A DNA stretch of 64,000 nucleotides from Gilliamella sp. Pas-s25 (GTDB lineage: Bacteria > Pseudomonadota > Gammaproteobacteria > Enterobacterales > Orbaceae): the NCBI RefSeq assembly GCF_009795885.1, contig NZ_WTEV01000011.1:1-64000 (forward strand), written 5' to 3'. Positions 39,897-49,401 of the stretch are shown here, one piece after another. The notes under the pieces were generated by a model that saw only the letters and a program-made list of their open reading frames with translations, searched no databases and was not told the origin of the DNA. Every line of letters starts with the position of its first letter. Position 1 is the first letter of the stretch. Both the position numbers and the translations under genes were made by a program.

Positions 39897-40609
39897 TACT
39901 CACTTTTATAACCAATGAGCATTTCACGTTTTACCCCAAAACCTTTGCGTTTGTGCACTTTGAATCCAGCATTAAGCAAATTGCGTCGCACAAATCCAGC
40001 CGCAGTAAAGGTGGCAAAAGAACCATTTGATGCCGTTAATGCATAACAATCTTTAAATAATGATGCTGACCACATATCAGGATTTTTAGCCGGAGAAAAT
40101 CCATCAAAAAACCAAGCATCAATCAATACATTTTGCTTCGCTAAAAAATCAGAAAAATGGTAAATATCATCATAACATATTGTTAAACTAACGTTGTCAA
40201 AGTGGCAGGTAGAATTAATCAAACTAGCCTGAAGTTGTTTTGCTAACGAAAATAACCTTTCATTTTTACAAATCACATTATCATGAATTTTTATTAAGTC
40301 ATCTAACGATAATGGATACTTTTCGACACTGAAAAAGGCAAGATGTTTAAGTATATGATGCGGATGCTCACTCCTAAAATTTAAAAACGTTTGCCATAAA
40401 ATCAAAAAACTTAGCCCTGAACCAAATCCTGTTTCGCCAACAATAAATGTATTTTGCTTATGCTCTAAAAAACGCTGAGTTAAATCATTACCTTCAATAA
40501 ATACGTACCTTGTTTCGTCAATAGCACCTTCGCTATTAAAATATACATCATCAAAATGAACAGAAACAGGCGTCTGATTTTCATTCCAAATAATCGTCGA
40601 TTTATGCAT
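39896..40609 (-). CDS. mnmD: tRNA U34 methyltransferase, MnmC N-terminal domain only (MnmD)
   Basis: A 237-residue SAM methyltransferase that completes mnm5(s2)U34 in tRNAs by methylating the aminomethyl group. It follows the proteobacterial MnmC N-terminal domain throughout: ETRYVFIEGNDL, the SAM motif VGETGFGSGLSFLILW, AWFFDGFSPAKNPDMW, and the end FVRRNLLNAGFKVHKRKGFGVKREML. In E. coli this is fused to an FAD oxidoreductase domain that converts cmnm5U to nm5U. Here the frame stops exactly where that domain would begin and tamB follows, so only the methyltransferase step is encoded at this locus. Confidence 0.9.
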   Translation of the reverse strand: MHKSTIIWNENQTPVSVHFDDVYFNSEGAIDETRYVFIEGNDLTQRFLEHKQNTFIVGETGFGSGLSFLILWQTFLNFRSEHPHHILKHLAFFSVEKYPLSLDDLIKIHDNVICKNERLFSLAKQLQASLINSTCHFDNVSLTICYDDIYHFSDFLAKQNVLIDAWFFDGFSPAKNPDMWSASLFKDCYALTASNGSFATFTAAGFVRRNLLNAGFKVHKRKGFGVKREMLIGYKSE

Positions 40610-40696
40610 AAATATCCTTTAACAACAGTATTTAACAAACTGTATATTAGTTTAGATTATGTATATAATACGTGAAGTTCACTTATGAGGTAAATT

Positions 40697-41428
40697 ATGG
40701 TATTTCTCTTTCGCTTAATTAGTGTTGTTATCATTGGTATTGTCATTTGCGTGTTAGGCACCCTGTTTTGCTTATTCAATCCAAGAAATCCTAAAAACGT
40801 AGCAAGATTTGCACATTTATTTAGTTTTTTCTTTAAACCAATATTCGGTGTGAAAGTTGATACTCGCCTTTCCCCTGATATTAGCAAAATGGGCAGCTGT
40901 GTCTATATTGCTAATCATCAAGATAACTATGATGTCGTTGTAGCAGGTGATGTGGTACAGCCTAAAACAGTCACAGTCGGTAAAAAAAGTCTGGCTTGGA
41001 TTCCATTTTTTGGGCAACTTTATTACCTTACCGGCAATATTCTTATTGATCGTAATAATAAATCAAAAGCTCGCGATACAATTGAACAAGTTGTCAATGA
41101 AATCAAAAAACGTGGCATATCTATTTGGATGTTTCCAGAAGGTACTCGAAGCCGTGGACGTGGATTGTTACCGTTTAAAACAGGCGCATTTAAAGCCGCA
41201 ATTGCAGCTGGTGTACCCATTGTGCCAATTTGTGTATCGCAAACCAATGATATCAAGCTAAATCGTCTAAATAATGGGTATGTTATTATTGAGATGCTAG
41301 ATCCTATCGAAACAAAAGATCTGGGCAAAGAAGATGCCAGAGCCTTAATGGAACAGTGCTATAGCCAGATGGCAGCTAAAATAGCGCAAATAAATGATGA
41401 AGCAAAACAGTTAAACAAGCAAAAATAA
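40697..41428 (+). CDS. plsC: 1-acyl-sn-glycerol-3-phosphate acyltransferase
   Basis: Inner-membrane enzyme that acylates lysophosphatidic acid to phosphatidic acid. An N-terminal membrane helix (about residues 7-27) is followed by the catalytic NHQDNYD (His74-x4-Asp79) and the substrate site FPEGTRSRG. At 243 residues it is the length of E. coli PlsC (245). cmoM follows after three bases in the same transcript. Confidence 0.95.
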   Translation: MVFLFRLISVVIIGIVICVLGTLFCLFNPRNPKNVARFAHLFSFFFKPIFGVKVDTRLSPDISKMGSCVYIANHQDNYDVVVAGDVVQPKTVTVGKKSLAWIPFFGQLYYLTGNILIDRNNKSKARDTIEQVVNEIKKRGISIWMFPEGTRSRGRGLLPFKTGAFKAAIAAGVPIVPICVSQTNDIKLNRLNNGYVIIEMLDPIETKDLGKEDARALMEQCYSQMAAKIAQINDEAKQLNKQK

Positions 41429-41431
41429 CTC

Positions 41432-42211
41432 ATGGATAAACAAGATCGTAATTTTAATGACATCAGCAATAAATTTGCACAAAATATTTATGGCACAACC
41501 AAAGGAAAAATTCGCGAAGCGGTAGTATGGAAAGAACTAGAAAAAATTTTATCAACTTATCCAACCAATAAGCCGCTAACCATACTTGATGCTGGCGGTG
41601 GGCAAGGCCAAATCGCCTGCAAACTTGCCAAGCTTGGACACCAAGTAACACTTTGTGATATCTCAGAACAGATGCTAGACTTAGCAAAACAAAAGGCTCA
41701 AGCAGAAAAGGTAAATATAAATTGTCTTTGCTGCCCTATTCAACAGCTTGATAACTTAATTAGCCAACAGTTTGATTTAGTCATTTGTCATGCAGTTTTA
41801 GAATGGATAGTTGAGCCAATTGAATTAATAACATCATTAAAAAAACATCTAAAACCCGAGGGTTATTTATCGTTAATGTTTTATAACTATCATGCGCTTT
41901 TATTTAAAACCGTTACATTAGGCAATTTTGGTTACACGCAATCGGGTTTAGCTAAACGCAAAAAAAAGACACTTTCTCCCGATTTTCCAAGAGTTCCAAC
42001 AGACGTATATCACTGGCTTACACAACTGGATTTTACTATCTTACAAAAAACAGGGATTCGCATTTTTCATGATTATCTTACCAATAAATCCAAAGCCGAA
42101 ACTCACTTTGAACAGTTATTAGAACTTGAGCAAACATATTGCCAAACTGAACCTTATCTTAATTTAGCAAGATATATATTAGTTACTGCAAAAAATAAAA
42201 TAAATTCGTAA
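41432..42211 (+). CDS. cmoM: tRNA 5-carboxymethoxyuridine methyltransferase
   Basis: Class I SAM methyltransferase that makes mcmo5U34. SAM motif I is ILDAGGGQGQIACKLA, followed by QVTLCDISEQML and the family-specific CHAVLEWIVEP and MFYNYHALLFKTVTLGNF. Length (259) and ends match E. coli CmoM/SmtA (261). The start DRNFNDISNKFAQNIYGT is characteristic. It is in an operon with plsC. Confidence 0.94.
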   Translation: MDKQDRNFNDISNKFAQNIYGTTKGKIREAVVWKELEKILSTYPTNKPLTILDAGGGQGQIACKLAKLGHQVTLCDISEQMLDLAKQKAQAEKVNINCLCCPIQQLDNLISQQFDLVICHAVLEWIVEPIELITSLKKHLKPEGYLSLMFYNYHALLFKTVTLGNFGYTQSGLAKRKKKTLSPDFPRVPTDVYHWLTQLDFTILQKTGIRIFHDYLTNKSKAETHFEQLLELEQTYCQTEPYLNLARYILVTAKNKINS

Positions 42212-42312
42212 ATAAATCCGCTCTCGCTCATGCTTTTTTAAATGATTACTCGAAAATTTTGCTATAAATCGGTATGATAAGCAGATTAATTTTTTGGTTA
42301 AGGAAAATAAGC

Positions 42313-43239
42313 ATGATTGTTGTAACTGGCGGTGCCGGATTTATTGGTAGTAATATTGTGAAAGGTCTGAATGATCTTGGACATAAAGACATTTTGGTTG
42401 TTGATGATTTAACCGATGGCACTAAATTTGCCAATTTGGCTGATCTAGATATTGCCGATTATATGGATAAAGACGAATTTATCTCTGCCGCCATCTCAGG
42501 AGAAGATATGGATATTGAAGCCGTATTTCATCAAGGTGCTTGCTCATCAACCACAGAATGGGATGGTAAATTTATGATGGAAAACAACTATGACTATTCA
42601 AAGGACTTATTGCATTATTGTTTAGACTTCAACATTCCATTTTTATATGCATCATCTGCCGCAACTTATGGTGGACGCAGTGATAACTTTATTGAAGATC
42701 GTACTTACGAAAAACCTTTAAATGTTTATGGATATTCTAAATTCTTATTCGACCAATACGTAAGACAACTATTACCCCAAGCTAATTCACCGGTTTGCGG
42801 ATTCCGTTATTTTAATGTCTATGGACCTCGCGAATCGCACAAAGGTAGCATGGCAAGTGTTGCATTTCATTTAAATGCACAGATTAACAAAGGTGAAAAA
42901 CCAAAACTTTTTGCTGGCAGTGAGAATTTTAAGCGTGACTTTATTTATGTTGGTGATGTCGTTGCAGTCAATTTGTGGTTCTGGAAAAACAAAATCTCGG
43001 GCATTTATAACTGTGGAACAGGTCGAGCAGAATCATTTCAAGCTGTTGCTGATGCGGTACTTAACTATCACAAAAAAGGCGAAATTGATTATATTCCTTT
43101 CCCTGAGCATCTAAAAGGACGCTATCAAAGCTATACCCAAGCTGATCTGACTAAATTTAGACAAACAACATGTCCAATCGAATTTAAAACCGTTGCAGAA
43201 GGCACTGCTGAATATATGAAATGGCTAAATGAACAATAA
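42313..43239 (+). CDS. hldD: ADP-L-glycero-D-manno-heptose 6-epimerase
   Basis: NADP-dependent epimerase giving the L,D-heptose donor for the LPS inner core. The Rossmann motif [11 protein letters not shown] is at residues 4-14, [10 protein letters not shown] holds the SDR Tyr-Lys, and [12 protein letters not shown]-type and [10 protein letters not shown] blocks follow. I chose the ATG at 42313 (preceded by AAGGAAA), giving 308 residues as in E. coli (310), rather than the ATG at 42274. It is the first gene of hldD-waaF-waaC. Confidence 0.96.
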   Translation: MIVVTGGAGFIGSNIVKGLNDLGHKDILVVDDLTDGTKFANLADLDIADYMDKDEFISAAISGEDMDIEAVFHQGACSSTTEWDGKFMMENNYDYSKDLLHYCLDFNIPFLYASSAATYGGRSDNFIEDRTYEKPLNVYGYSKFLFDQYVRQLLPQANSPVCGFRYFNVYGPRESHKGSMASVAFHLNAQINKGEKPKLFAGSENFKRDFIYVGDVVAVNLWFWKNKISGIYNCGTGRAESFQAVADAVLNYHKKGEIDYIPFPEHLKGRYQSYTQADLTKFRQTTCPIEFKTVAEGTAEYMKWLNEQ

Positions 43240-43254
43240 AACGGAATTAATTAA

Positions 43255-44304
43255 ATGAAAACACTCATTATTGGTCCTTCATGGGTTGGCGATATGATGA
43301 TGTCGCAAAGTCTGTATCGTACACTAAAACAACTGGATTCTAATAACCAAATTGATGTATTAGCACCGTCTTGGTGTCGAGCACTGTTAAATAAAATGCC
43401 AGAAGTGAATCAAGCAATTGCAATGCCATTAGGCCATGGTGAGTTTGCTTTAGCAAAACGTCGCGAAATAGGAAAATCACTGCGTGATAGCCATTATGAT
43501 CAAGCAATTGTGTTGCCTAATTCTTTCAAATCGGCAATGATTCCATTTTTCGCAAAAATTCCTAAGCGCACAGGCTGGAAAGGTGAAATGCGCTATGGAT
43601 TATTAAATGACCTGCGAAAACTCGATAAACAGGCATTTCCGTTAATGGTTGAACGCTATGTTGCACTTGCTTATCCTAAAAATCAAATTCACTCGGCATC
43701 GGACTTACCACAGCCTTTGTTATGGCCTAAACTCAATGTTGAACAAGATGAAATAACGCAAGTACTTTCAACTTTTACAATTGCACAAGATAAACCATTA
43801 ATTGGCTTTTGCCCAGGCGCTGAATTTGGCCCTGCAAAACGTTGGCCAGATTATCATTACGCAGCTCTTGCCGATATGCTAGTTCAACAACATGCTAAAA
43901 TTATTATTTTTGGTTCAGTAAAAGATCGCAACGTTGGTGAACAGATTATTGCAAAAATGACACATGGTGATCAATGTATTAACTTAGCTGGACAAACCCA
44001 ATTAGAACAAGCAGTAAGTTTAATTGCCGCTTGTAAAGCGATTGTTACTAATGATTCGGGATTAATGCATGTTGCTGCTGCATTAGATAGACCACTGGTG
44101 GCACTTTATGGACCAAGTAGCCCTGATTTCACACCACCATTATCAAATAAAGCCGAAGTTATTCGTCTAATTACAGGCTACCAACGTGTGCGCCAAGGTG
44201 ATGCTGAACAGGGCTATCACCAAAGCTTAATTGATATTAAACCTGATAACGTATTCGAAACATTAATGAAACTCATTATGCGTTGTGAAAAGAGTAATGA
44301 ATAA
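43255..44304 (+). CDS. waaF: ADP-heptose--LPS heptosyltransferase II
   Basis: GT9 glycosyltransferase that adds the second heptose to the LPS inner core at the cytoplasmic face. Typical features are the start TLIIGPSWVGDMMMSQSLYR, the donor-binding region FCPGAEFGPAKRWP, and TNDSGLMHVAAALDRPLVALYG. At 349 residues it matches E. coli WaaF (348). Its stop overlaps the waaC start (TAATG). Confidence 0.96.
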   Translation: MKTLIIGPSWVGDMMMSQSLYRTLKQLDSNNQIDVLAPSWCRALLNKMPEVNQAIAMPLGHGEFALAKRREIGKSLRDSHYDQAIVLPNSFKSAMIPFFAKIPKRTGWKGEMRYGLLNDLRKLDKQAFPLMVERYVALAYPKNQIHSASDLPQPLLWPKLNVEQDEITQVLSTFTIAQDKPLIGFCPGAEFGPAKRWPDYHYAALADMLVQQHAKIIIFGSVKDRNVGEQIIAKMTHGDQCINLAGQTQLEQAVSLIAACKAIVTNDSGLMHVAAALDRPLVALYGPSSPDFTPPLSNKAEVIRLITGYQRVRQGDAEQGYHQSLIDIKPDNVFETLMKLIMRCEKSNE

Positions 44305-45266
44305 TGCGTGTACTAGTTGTTAAAACATCATCCATGGGGGATGTACTTCATACTTTACCAGCATTAACTGATGCGGCCAACAGCTTATCAAATATAGCTT
44401 TTGATTGGGTGGTAGAAGAAAATTTTGCCCAAATACCCAGTTGGCACTATGCAGTAAATAAAGTGATCCCCGTTGCAATAAGACGCTGGCGGAAAAGTTG
44501 GTTTGCCAAAACAACTCGCCAAGAACGTCATGAGTTTATTCAAACCTTAAGGCAACAACAATATGATGTGATTATTGATGCGCAAGGACTTATTAAAAGT
44601 GCATTTTTTATTACTCGTAAAGCTCAAGGCATTAAGCACGGTTTGGATCGAAAAAGCATTAAAGAACCCATTGCCAGTTGGTTTTATGATGTAAAACATA
44701 ATGTACCCAAACAGATGCATGCCATTGAGCGCATTAGATTACTATTCGCGCAAAGCCTACAGTACAAGTTACCTAATTCAATGGGGGATTATGCCATTGC
44801 GCGTCATTTTTTATCCTCATTACCTAGTGATAATCAGCAGTATCTGATTTTTTTACACGCAACAACACGCGATGAAAAACACTGGAGCGAAACAGCTTGG
44901 CGAAAATTAATTGAATTGGTTGAACCAACTGGATTAAAAATAAAATTACCTTGGGGGACGCCACATGAACAAGCACGCGCAATTCGCCTAGCTCAAGGAT
45001 ATCAACATGTCGAAGTACTCCCCAAATGTCCACTTTCTGACATAGCAACCATTATTGCTGGAGCAAAAGCGGTTGTTTCAGTTGATACAGGACTAAGTCA
45101 CCTAACTGCTGCATTAGATCGTCCCAATATTACTTTATTTGGCAAAACTGATCCTAAACTAATCGGAGGATATGGAAAAAATCAATTCAGCATTATCTCA
45201 AATGAAAAAAGTATGCAAACCATTCAAGCCGAACAAGTTTATCAACAATTAGCTAACTTTTTATAA
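44304..45266 (+). CDS. waaC: ADP-heptose--LPS heptosyltransferase I
   Basis: GT9 enzyme that adds the first heptose to Kdo2-lipid A. Start VLVVKTSSMGDVLHTLPAL, DAQGLIKSAF, LHATTRDEKHW and SVDTGLSHLTAALDRPNITLFG are all characteristic. The 320 residues match E. coli WaaC (319). Coupled to waaF by a one-base overlap; no O-antigen ligase gene follows, unlike the E. coli cluster. Confidence 0.96.
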   Translation: MRVLVVKTSSMGDVLHTLPALTDAANSLSNIAFDWVVEENFAQIPSWHYAVNKVIPVAIRRWRKSWFAKTTRQERHEFIQTLRQQQYDVIIDAQGLIKSAFFITRKAQGIKHGLDRKSIKEPIASWFYDVKHNVPKQMHAIERIRLLFAQSLQYKLPNSMGDYAIARHFLSSLPSDNQQYLIFLHATTRDEKHWSETAWRKLIELVEPTGLKIKLPWGTPHEQARAIRLAQGYQHVEVLPKCPLSDIATIIAGAKAVVSVDTGLSHLTAALDRPNITLFGKTDPKLIGGYGKNQFSIISNEKSMQTIQAEQVYQQLANFL

Positions 45267-45289
45267 ATTAATCAAAAGGAAAGTATGCA

Positions 45290-45490
45290 ATGAATAAATA
45301 TAGCGAACTTATTTGCGAAAAATACGCACAAATTGGCAGTAATGATCTGGGTTATATTGAAGATGCCCTAGGCGCTGTCATGCAAGTGTTGGACGATATT
45401 GTTCGTAACGATCACGTACCGCAAGAACTAAAAGATAAAGCTGCTTATGCAGCAGCTAATTTATTGATCAGCGACTTTGATGTTAAATAG
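45290..45490 (+). CDS. yaeP: YaeP family (UPF0253) small protein
   Basis: A 66-residue protein matching E. coli YaeP in length and along its whole sequence: a YSELICEKYAQI-type start, DLGYIEDALGAVMQVLDDI, and KAAYAAANLLISDF. Function unknown. It starts 24 bases after waaC and is preceded by AAAGGAAAG, so it may be expressed with the LPS operon. Its last 8 bases overlap the end of the convergent histidine kinase gene. Confidence 0.88.
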   Translation: MNKYSELICEKYAQIGSNDLGYIEDALGAVMQVLDDIVRNDHVPQELKDKAAYAAANLLISDFDVK

Positions 45491-46895
45491 CCGTTGGTAA
45501 ATTAATAATAAATCTCGTAGATTGCTCATCGGATTGAGCATAAATAGAGCCTTTATGTGTTTCAACAATGGATTTAACGATCGCAAGCCCTATGCCTGTA
45601 CCCGAACGATCTTTACCATTACGGTGACGTGATTCATCAACCCGATAAAACCGCTCAAAAAGATGTGGCAAATGTTTACTATCTATTTTTTTACCTGGGT
45701 TAGCTATAATAATCCTAATAAGTTTCTCACTGACTTGGCTTAAAGTTATAGTGATAATTTGGTTTTCTGGTGTATAACGAATTGCATTGGATAAAATATT
45801 ACTAATTGCTCGTCCTAACATCATCTTATCCCCTTGAATATGAGAACAATTGCCTTCAAGATTAAAGATAATGTTTTTCTCATCAGTAAGTGGTTCAAAA
45901 TACTCACACATCATTGTGATCATATCATGTAAATCAATATCGATTAAATTAGGCACAAGTTGACGATTATCTGCTTGCGCTAAAAATAGCATATCAGAAA
46001 TCATCTGCGACATTTTTTCGTATTCTTCTAAATTAGAATATAAAATCTCGCGATATTCATTCGTCGATCGAGCATTACTCAGCACAATTTGTGTTTGTGT
46101 TGTCAGATTGGTAATGGGTGTTCGCATTTCATGGGCAATATCTGCTGTAAAATTGCGTTGACGTTGAAATACATCTTCCATACGATTAAGCATATTATTA
46201 AATGCTTTCACTAAGCTGACGTATTTAATAGGCACTAAAGAAGTAGGAATACGGTAATTCAAGCTTTTAAGATTAATTTTTTCGATCTTTTTAATCAATC
46301 TATTAATGGGTTTTTGGGTAAAATAGATACTAATAAAAGAACCAATTAATGCCAAAACACAAGCAATACCAATAAGTAATCCTAAACCATCGTGTAATCG
46401 CTGAATAAATTCAATATGTAAATCACGACCAACAGCAGCTATAGTAGTATATTGTTTACCATTTTCAATAACAACGCTTGATGCAGCAACTCGATATGAT
46501 GCTTTATCTTGATTCCAAACATCAGTGCTATGATTTTTAATAATGGTGTCAAAATCAATCTGAGTTATAGCAAATGCTAAATTTGGTCCACGTGTTCGGT
46601 AAACAATTTTACCTGCATCATCTATGATATAAACAAATAAACGATGATGTCCCGTTAGAATTAATAACAAATTCTGAATAAATTCGTCACGATTATCGTC
46701 TGGGGAATAATAAACAAGTTCACGTTCAATAGAGTCAATAACCGAATTTAGCTCAGACACATTTTGTTGAACTGAAAGTTTTTCAAAAGAACGTTCAATA
46801 AAAAAACTAAAACAATAAAGTAAGCCACAAGTTAACAAACAAACAATAAGAGGCAAACGAAATGAGATTAACTTATTCGTTTTCATCCAAGACAT
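45483..46895 (-). CDS. Heavy-metal-type sensor histidine kinase (CusS-like)
   Basis: A 470-residue membrane kinase: TM1 about residues 10-32, a periplasmic sensor of about 135 residues, TM2 about 171-192, HAMP, the H-box [12 protein letters not shown] with His255, an N-box ([16 protein letters not shown]) and G-boxes [12 protein letters not shown]. Overall layout is that of CusS/CopS kinases, usually copper or silver sensors. The ligand is not provable here and no efflux genes lie nearby. Its start overlaps the response-regulator gene by 23 bases, so the two are translated together. Confidence 0.85.
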   Translation of the reverse strand: MSWMKTNKLISFRLPLIVCLLTCGLLYCFSFFIERSFEKLSVQQNVSELNSVIDSIERELVYYSPDDNRDEFIQNLLLILTGHHRLFVYIIDDAGKIVYRTRGPNLAFAITQIDFDTIIKNHSTDVWNQDKASYRVAASSVVIENGKQYTTIAAVGRDLHIEFIQRLHDGLGLLIGIACVLALIGSFISIYFTQKPINRLIKKIEKINLKSLNYRIPTSLVPIKYVSLVKAFNNMLNRMEDVFQRQRNFTADIAHEMRTPITNLTTQTQIVLSNARSTNEYREILYSNLEEYEKMSQMISDMLFLAQADNRQLVPNLIDIDLHDMITMMCEYFEPLTDEKNIIFNLEGNCSHIQGDKMMLGRAISNILSNAIRYTPENQIITITLSQVSEKLIRIIIANPGKKIDSKHLPHLFERFYRVDESRHRNGKDRSGTGIGLAIVKSIVETHKGSIYAQSDEQSTRFIINLPTAI

Positions 46896-47559
46896 CTAAC
46901 TTATACCCCATTCCACGGACTGTATGAATTAATTTTGGCTCAAAATCAGCATCGATTTTATTACGTAATCGACGAATCGCAACATCAATTACGTTAGTAT
47001 CACTATCAAAATTCATATCCCAAACTTGAGAAGCAATTAGCGAGCGCGGCAACACTTCCCCAGGATAACGTAAAAAATACTCTAATAATAAAAACTCTTT
47101 ATTAGTTAAATCAATACGTTTATCACCACGTGTTACCGTCCGTTTAGGGAGGTCCATAACCAGATCAGCAATACTCAATTGAGAATTATTGACTTGAGGA
47201 ACATTACGTCGAAGCATTGATTTAACTCGTGCCAATAATTCAGCAAATGAAAAAGGTTTTACTAAATAATCATCTGCTCCTAAGTTAAGGCCTTTTACTT
47301 TATCTTCTACACGCCCCATAGCAGTAAGTAACATGATTTGGGTATCTTTGCCTGCTTCACGCAGCGACTGAACAATTTTCCAACCAACAATATCTGGCAA
47401 CATGACATCTAAAATAATTAAATCATAATCCTCAGTCATTGCCTTATGATAACCATCAAGACCATTGTTTGCCAGATCAACAACAAATCCAGATTCAATT
47501 AAACCTTGGCGAAGATACTCGCCTGTTTTTTGCTCATCTTCAACTACTAACAATTTCAT
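46873..47559 (-). CDS. Heavy-metal-type response regulator (CusR-like)
   Basis: An OmpR/PhoB-type regulator of 228 residues. The receiver domain has DE at positions 8-9, phospho-acceptor Asp51 (LIILDVMLP) and Lys in [15 protein letters not shown]; the winged-helix domain follows with [22 protein letters not shown] and [13 protein letters not shown]-like recognition residues. It matches CusR/CopR in length. Genes are ordered regulator then kinase, with overlap. An inverted repeat lies about 110 bases upstream and could be its operator. Confidence 0.87.
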   Translation of the reverse strand: MKLLVVEDEQKTGEYLRQGLIESGFVVDLANNGLDGYHKAMTEDYDLIILDVMLPDIVGWKIVQSLREAGKDTQIMLLTAMGRVEDKVKGLNLGADDYLVKPFSFAELLARVKSMLRRNVPQVNNSQLSIADLVMDLPKRTVTRGDKRIDLTNKEFLLLEYFLRYPGEVLPRSLIASQVWDMNFDSDTNVIDVAIRRLRNKIDADFEPKLIHTVRGMGYKLDVLDENE

Positions 47560-47666
47560 GTTTGAATACTTCCTTTGTTATTTGTCTGGTTGTCGAAATT
47601 GCCTAATATCACAACAGAATAAATGATAGACGCTAAACCAAACATGATAGCTTAATGACTATTTTG

Positions 47667-47683
47667 TAATGATCATGTCATTA
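47667..47683. promoter_or_regulatory. Inverted repeat, possible response-regulator box
   Basis: TAATGA and TCATTA (6-5-6) form an imperfect-spacer palindrome resembling the AATGACA-type half-sites of CusR/CopR boxes. It lies between the regulator gene and a plus-strand promoter candidate whose -35 region (TTAATA, 47681-47686) it overlaps; the -10 is TATAGT at 47704-47709 with 17-base spacing. Confidence 0.4.
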
Positions 47684-47715
47684 ATAAGTTTGTTTGTCTT
47701 TGCTATAGTAGCTAC

Positions 47716-47822
47716 ACAATGATTCATGAGGCTAGACATTATTGTTTCATTGTTTTATTTCCTTTCATCCATTCCTTGCAATTTAATGCAGCCCTAGTTT
47801 ACCTAGGGTTTTTTTTTGTTAT
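47716..47822 (+). ncRNA. Candidate small RNA or short transcript beside cusR
   Basis: A promoter candidate (-10 TATAGT at 47704) is followed about 85 bases later by a good intrinsic terminator: CCCTAG and CTAGGG around a 5-base loop, then nine Ts, ending near 47820. The region between is U-rich, as in Hfq-binding RNAs. An ATG at 47719 opens a 52-codon frame (MIHEARHYCFIVLFPF...) but it runs through the terminator, so a non-coding RNA is more likely. No known sRNA family recognised. Confidence 0.4.
47796..47820 (+). terminator. Intrinsic terminator of the candidate small transcript
   Basis: CCCTAG-TTTAC-CTAGGG followed by a run of nine Ts. No annotated gene on this strand ends here, which is the main reason to propose a transcript. 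Confidence 0.7.
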
Positions 47823-47923
47823 AAATCTATGTAACTATGTATATATACTTCAAACAATAAGTAGTAAGGTATAAAAGTGAGGATATTTTAGCAAAAATAT
47901 CCTATTTTGAATATTATATCCTG

Positions 47924-49045
47924 TTATTTTTTACACAACACAATACCCGTTTCGATATGTTCGGTATAAGGAAACTGATCAAACATAGCAAAATGTTGGA
48001 TTGAATGAGTCTTAGTCAGCAGCTGCAAATTGTCGCGCAGTGTATAAGGATTACATGAAATATAAATAATGGTTTTATAGGATTTTAATATATCAATAGT
48101 ATTTAAATCCAATCCCCCACGTGGTGGATCAACAAGTACAGTATCACATTGATAATCATCCAAATTAATTCCTTTTAGACGATTAAACTCGCGTTCTTTT
48201 TTTATTGCGCAGGTAAATTCTTCGGCCGATAACCGTATAATAATAAGATTATCAACGCTATTAACAGCAATATTATGCTGAGCTGAATAAACCGATGCTT
48301 TGGCTATTTCAGTTGCCAATACTTTGCGGAAGTTTTGTGCCAGTGCGATTGAAAAGTTACCATTGCCACAGTAAAACTCAAGTAAATCGCCTGACGAGTT
48401 CTTCGTGACTGAGACAGCCCACTGTAGCATTTTAATATTTACCTCAGCATTAGGCTGAGTAAAACTGTTTTCGACTTGACGATAAATAAACGTCTTATCC
48501 ATTACTGGCAAAACTTCATCAACATAATCAACATCAATTGCAATTTTTTGATTACTAGCGCGCCCTATAATATTGGCAACTATGCCCTGCTCAGCTAATT
48601 GCAATTTTAATTTTTTTGCTTCAATGATCCATTCATCACTTAATTTTTTGTGATACAAAAGCGTAATTAATAACTGACCACTTAACGTCGAAAAATAATC
48701 GATTTGAAACAATAAATGACGAAGTAACTGATTATGTCGTAACAAAGGCAAAATAGCTTGCATAGCTTGATTAATGCGTTTAGTTGCGATAGGAAATTGA
48801 TCAATCCGTATCCGCTTTTTTGACTGTTTATCATACATAATATGATAAAGGTCTTCACCATCATGCCAGATTCTAAACTCAACACGCATACGATAATGGC
48901 TAATAGGCGATGAATATACTGCTAATTCGGGAAGTGAAAAGTCTGATAATATTACTTTTAAATTATCTACTTTTTTTGCTAATTGTTGATTATAGTTATC
49001 ATTCGAAAAATATTCAGTCATAGTCATTATCTGATGGTTATTCAA
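47924..49045 (-). CDS. trmA: tRNA (uracil-5-)-methyltransferase
   Basis: SAM-dependent enzyme that makes m5U54 in the T-loop of all tRNAs. Motifs include [23 protein letters not shown], the SAM site [25 protein letters not shown] and the nucleophile region YISCNPYTL. It aligns end to end with E. coli TrmA (366 aa). The frame opens with [13 protein letters not shown]; the Met at position 7 or 9 may be the real start. Single gene. Confidence 0.96.
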   Translation of the reverse strand: MNNHQIMTMTEYFSNDNYNQQLAKKVDNLKVILSDFSLPELAVYSSPISHYRMRVEFRIWHDGEDLYHIMYDKQSKKRIRIDQFPIATKRINQAMQAILPLLRHNQLLRHLLFQIDYFSTLSGQLLITLLYHKKLSDEWIIEAKKLKLQLAEQGIVANIIGRASNQKIAIDVDYVDEVLPVMDKTFIYRQVENSFTQPNAEVNIKMLQWAVSVTKNSSGDLLEFYCGNGNFSIALAQNFRKVLATEIAKASVYSAQHNIAVNSVDNLIIIRLSAEEFTCAIKKEREFNRLKGINLDDYQCDTVLVDPPRGGLDLNTIDILKSYKTIIYISCNPYTLRDNLQLLTKTHSIQHFAMFDQFPYTEHIETGIVLCKK

Positions 49046-49401
49046 GAAGTATCATTCAATATCGAATTGAAAGTCAGCTACAAAAGGCTCTCATTATACG
49101 AGTTTAGTAATTTAAGCTAATTTAAGATCAGCTATATTACATAGAATTATTATGTGTATCATCAATTCGCAACTAATTTTATCACAAACAACCAATGATG
49201 ATAAGTTTTGCTAAAATAAAGCATCTAGTTTTTAGGCATAAGGCATATAAACTGTCTTGACATCATAACAACTAACCTACAACTCAGTACCCTATACAGA
49301 ACAAATAAAACACAATACGTTTTTATTTGCAGTTATTAAAGATTGTAGTTATAACAATTGCCGTTATAATGTGCCCTATAATTTTAGATAACAAGAACAC
49401 T
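49046..49401. promoter_or_regulatory. Divergent promoter region of trmA and srmB
   Basis: About 350 AT-rich bases without a credible gene. Candidate srmB promoter elements TTGCCG and TATAAT lie at about 49359-49390, close to the start. Confidence 0.45.

Noticed and set aside
47719-47877. 52-codon frame in the cusR upstream region as a small protein
   Set aside because: It runs straight through a strong intrinsic terminator and has no ribosome site; a non-coding transcript is a better reading.
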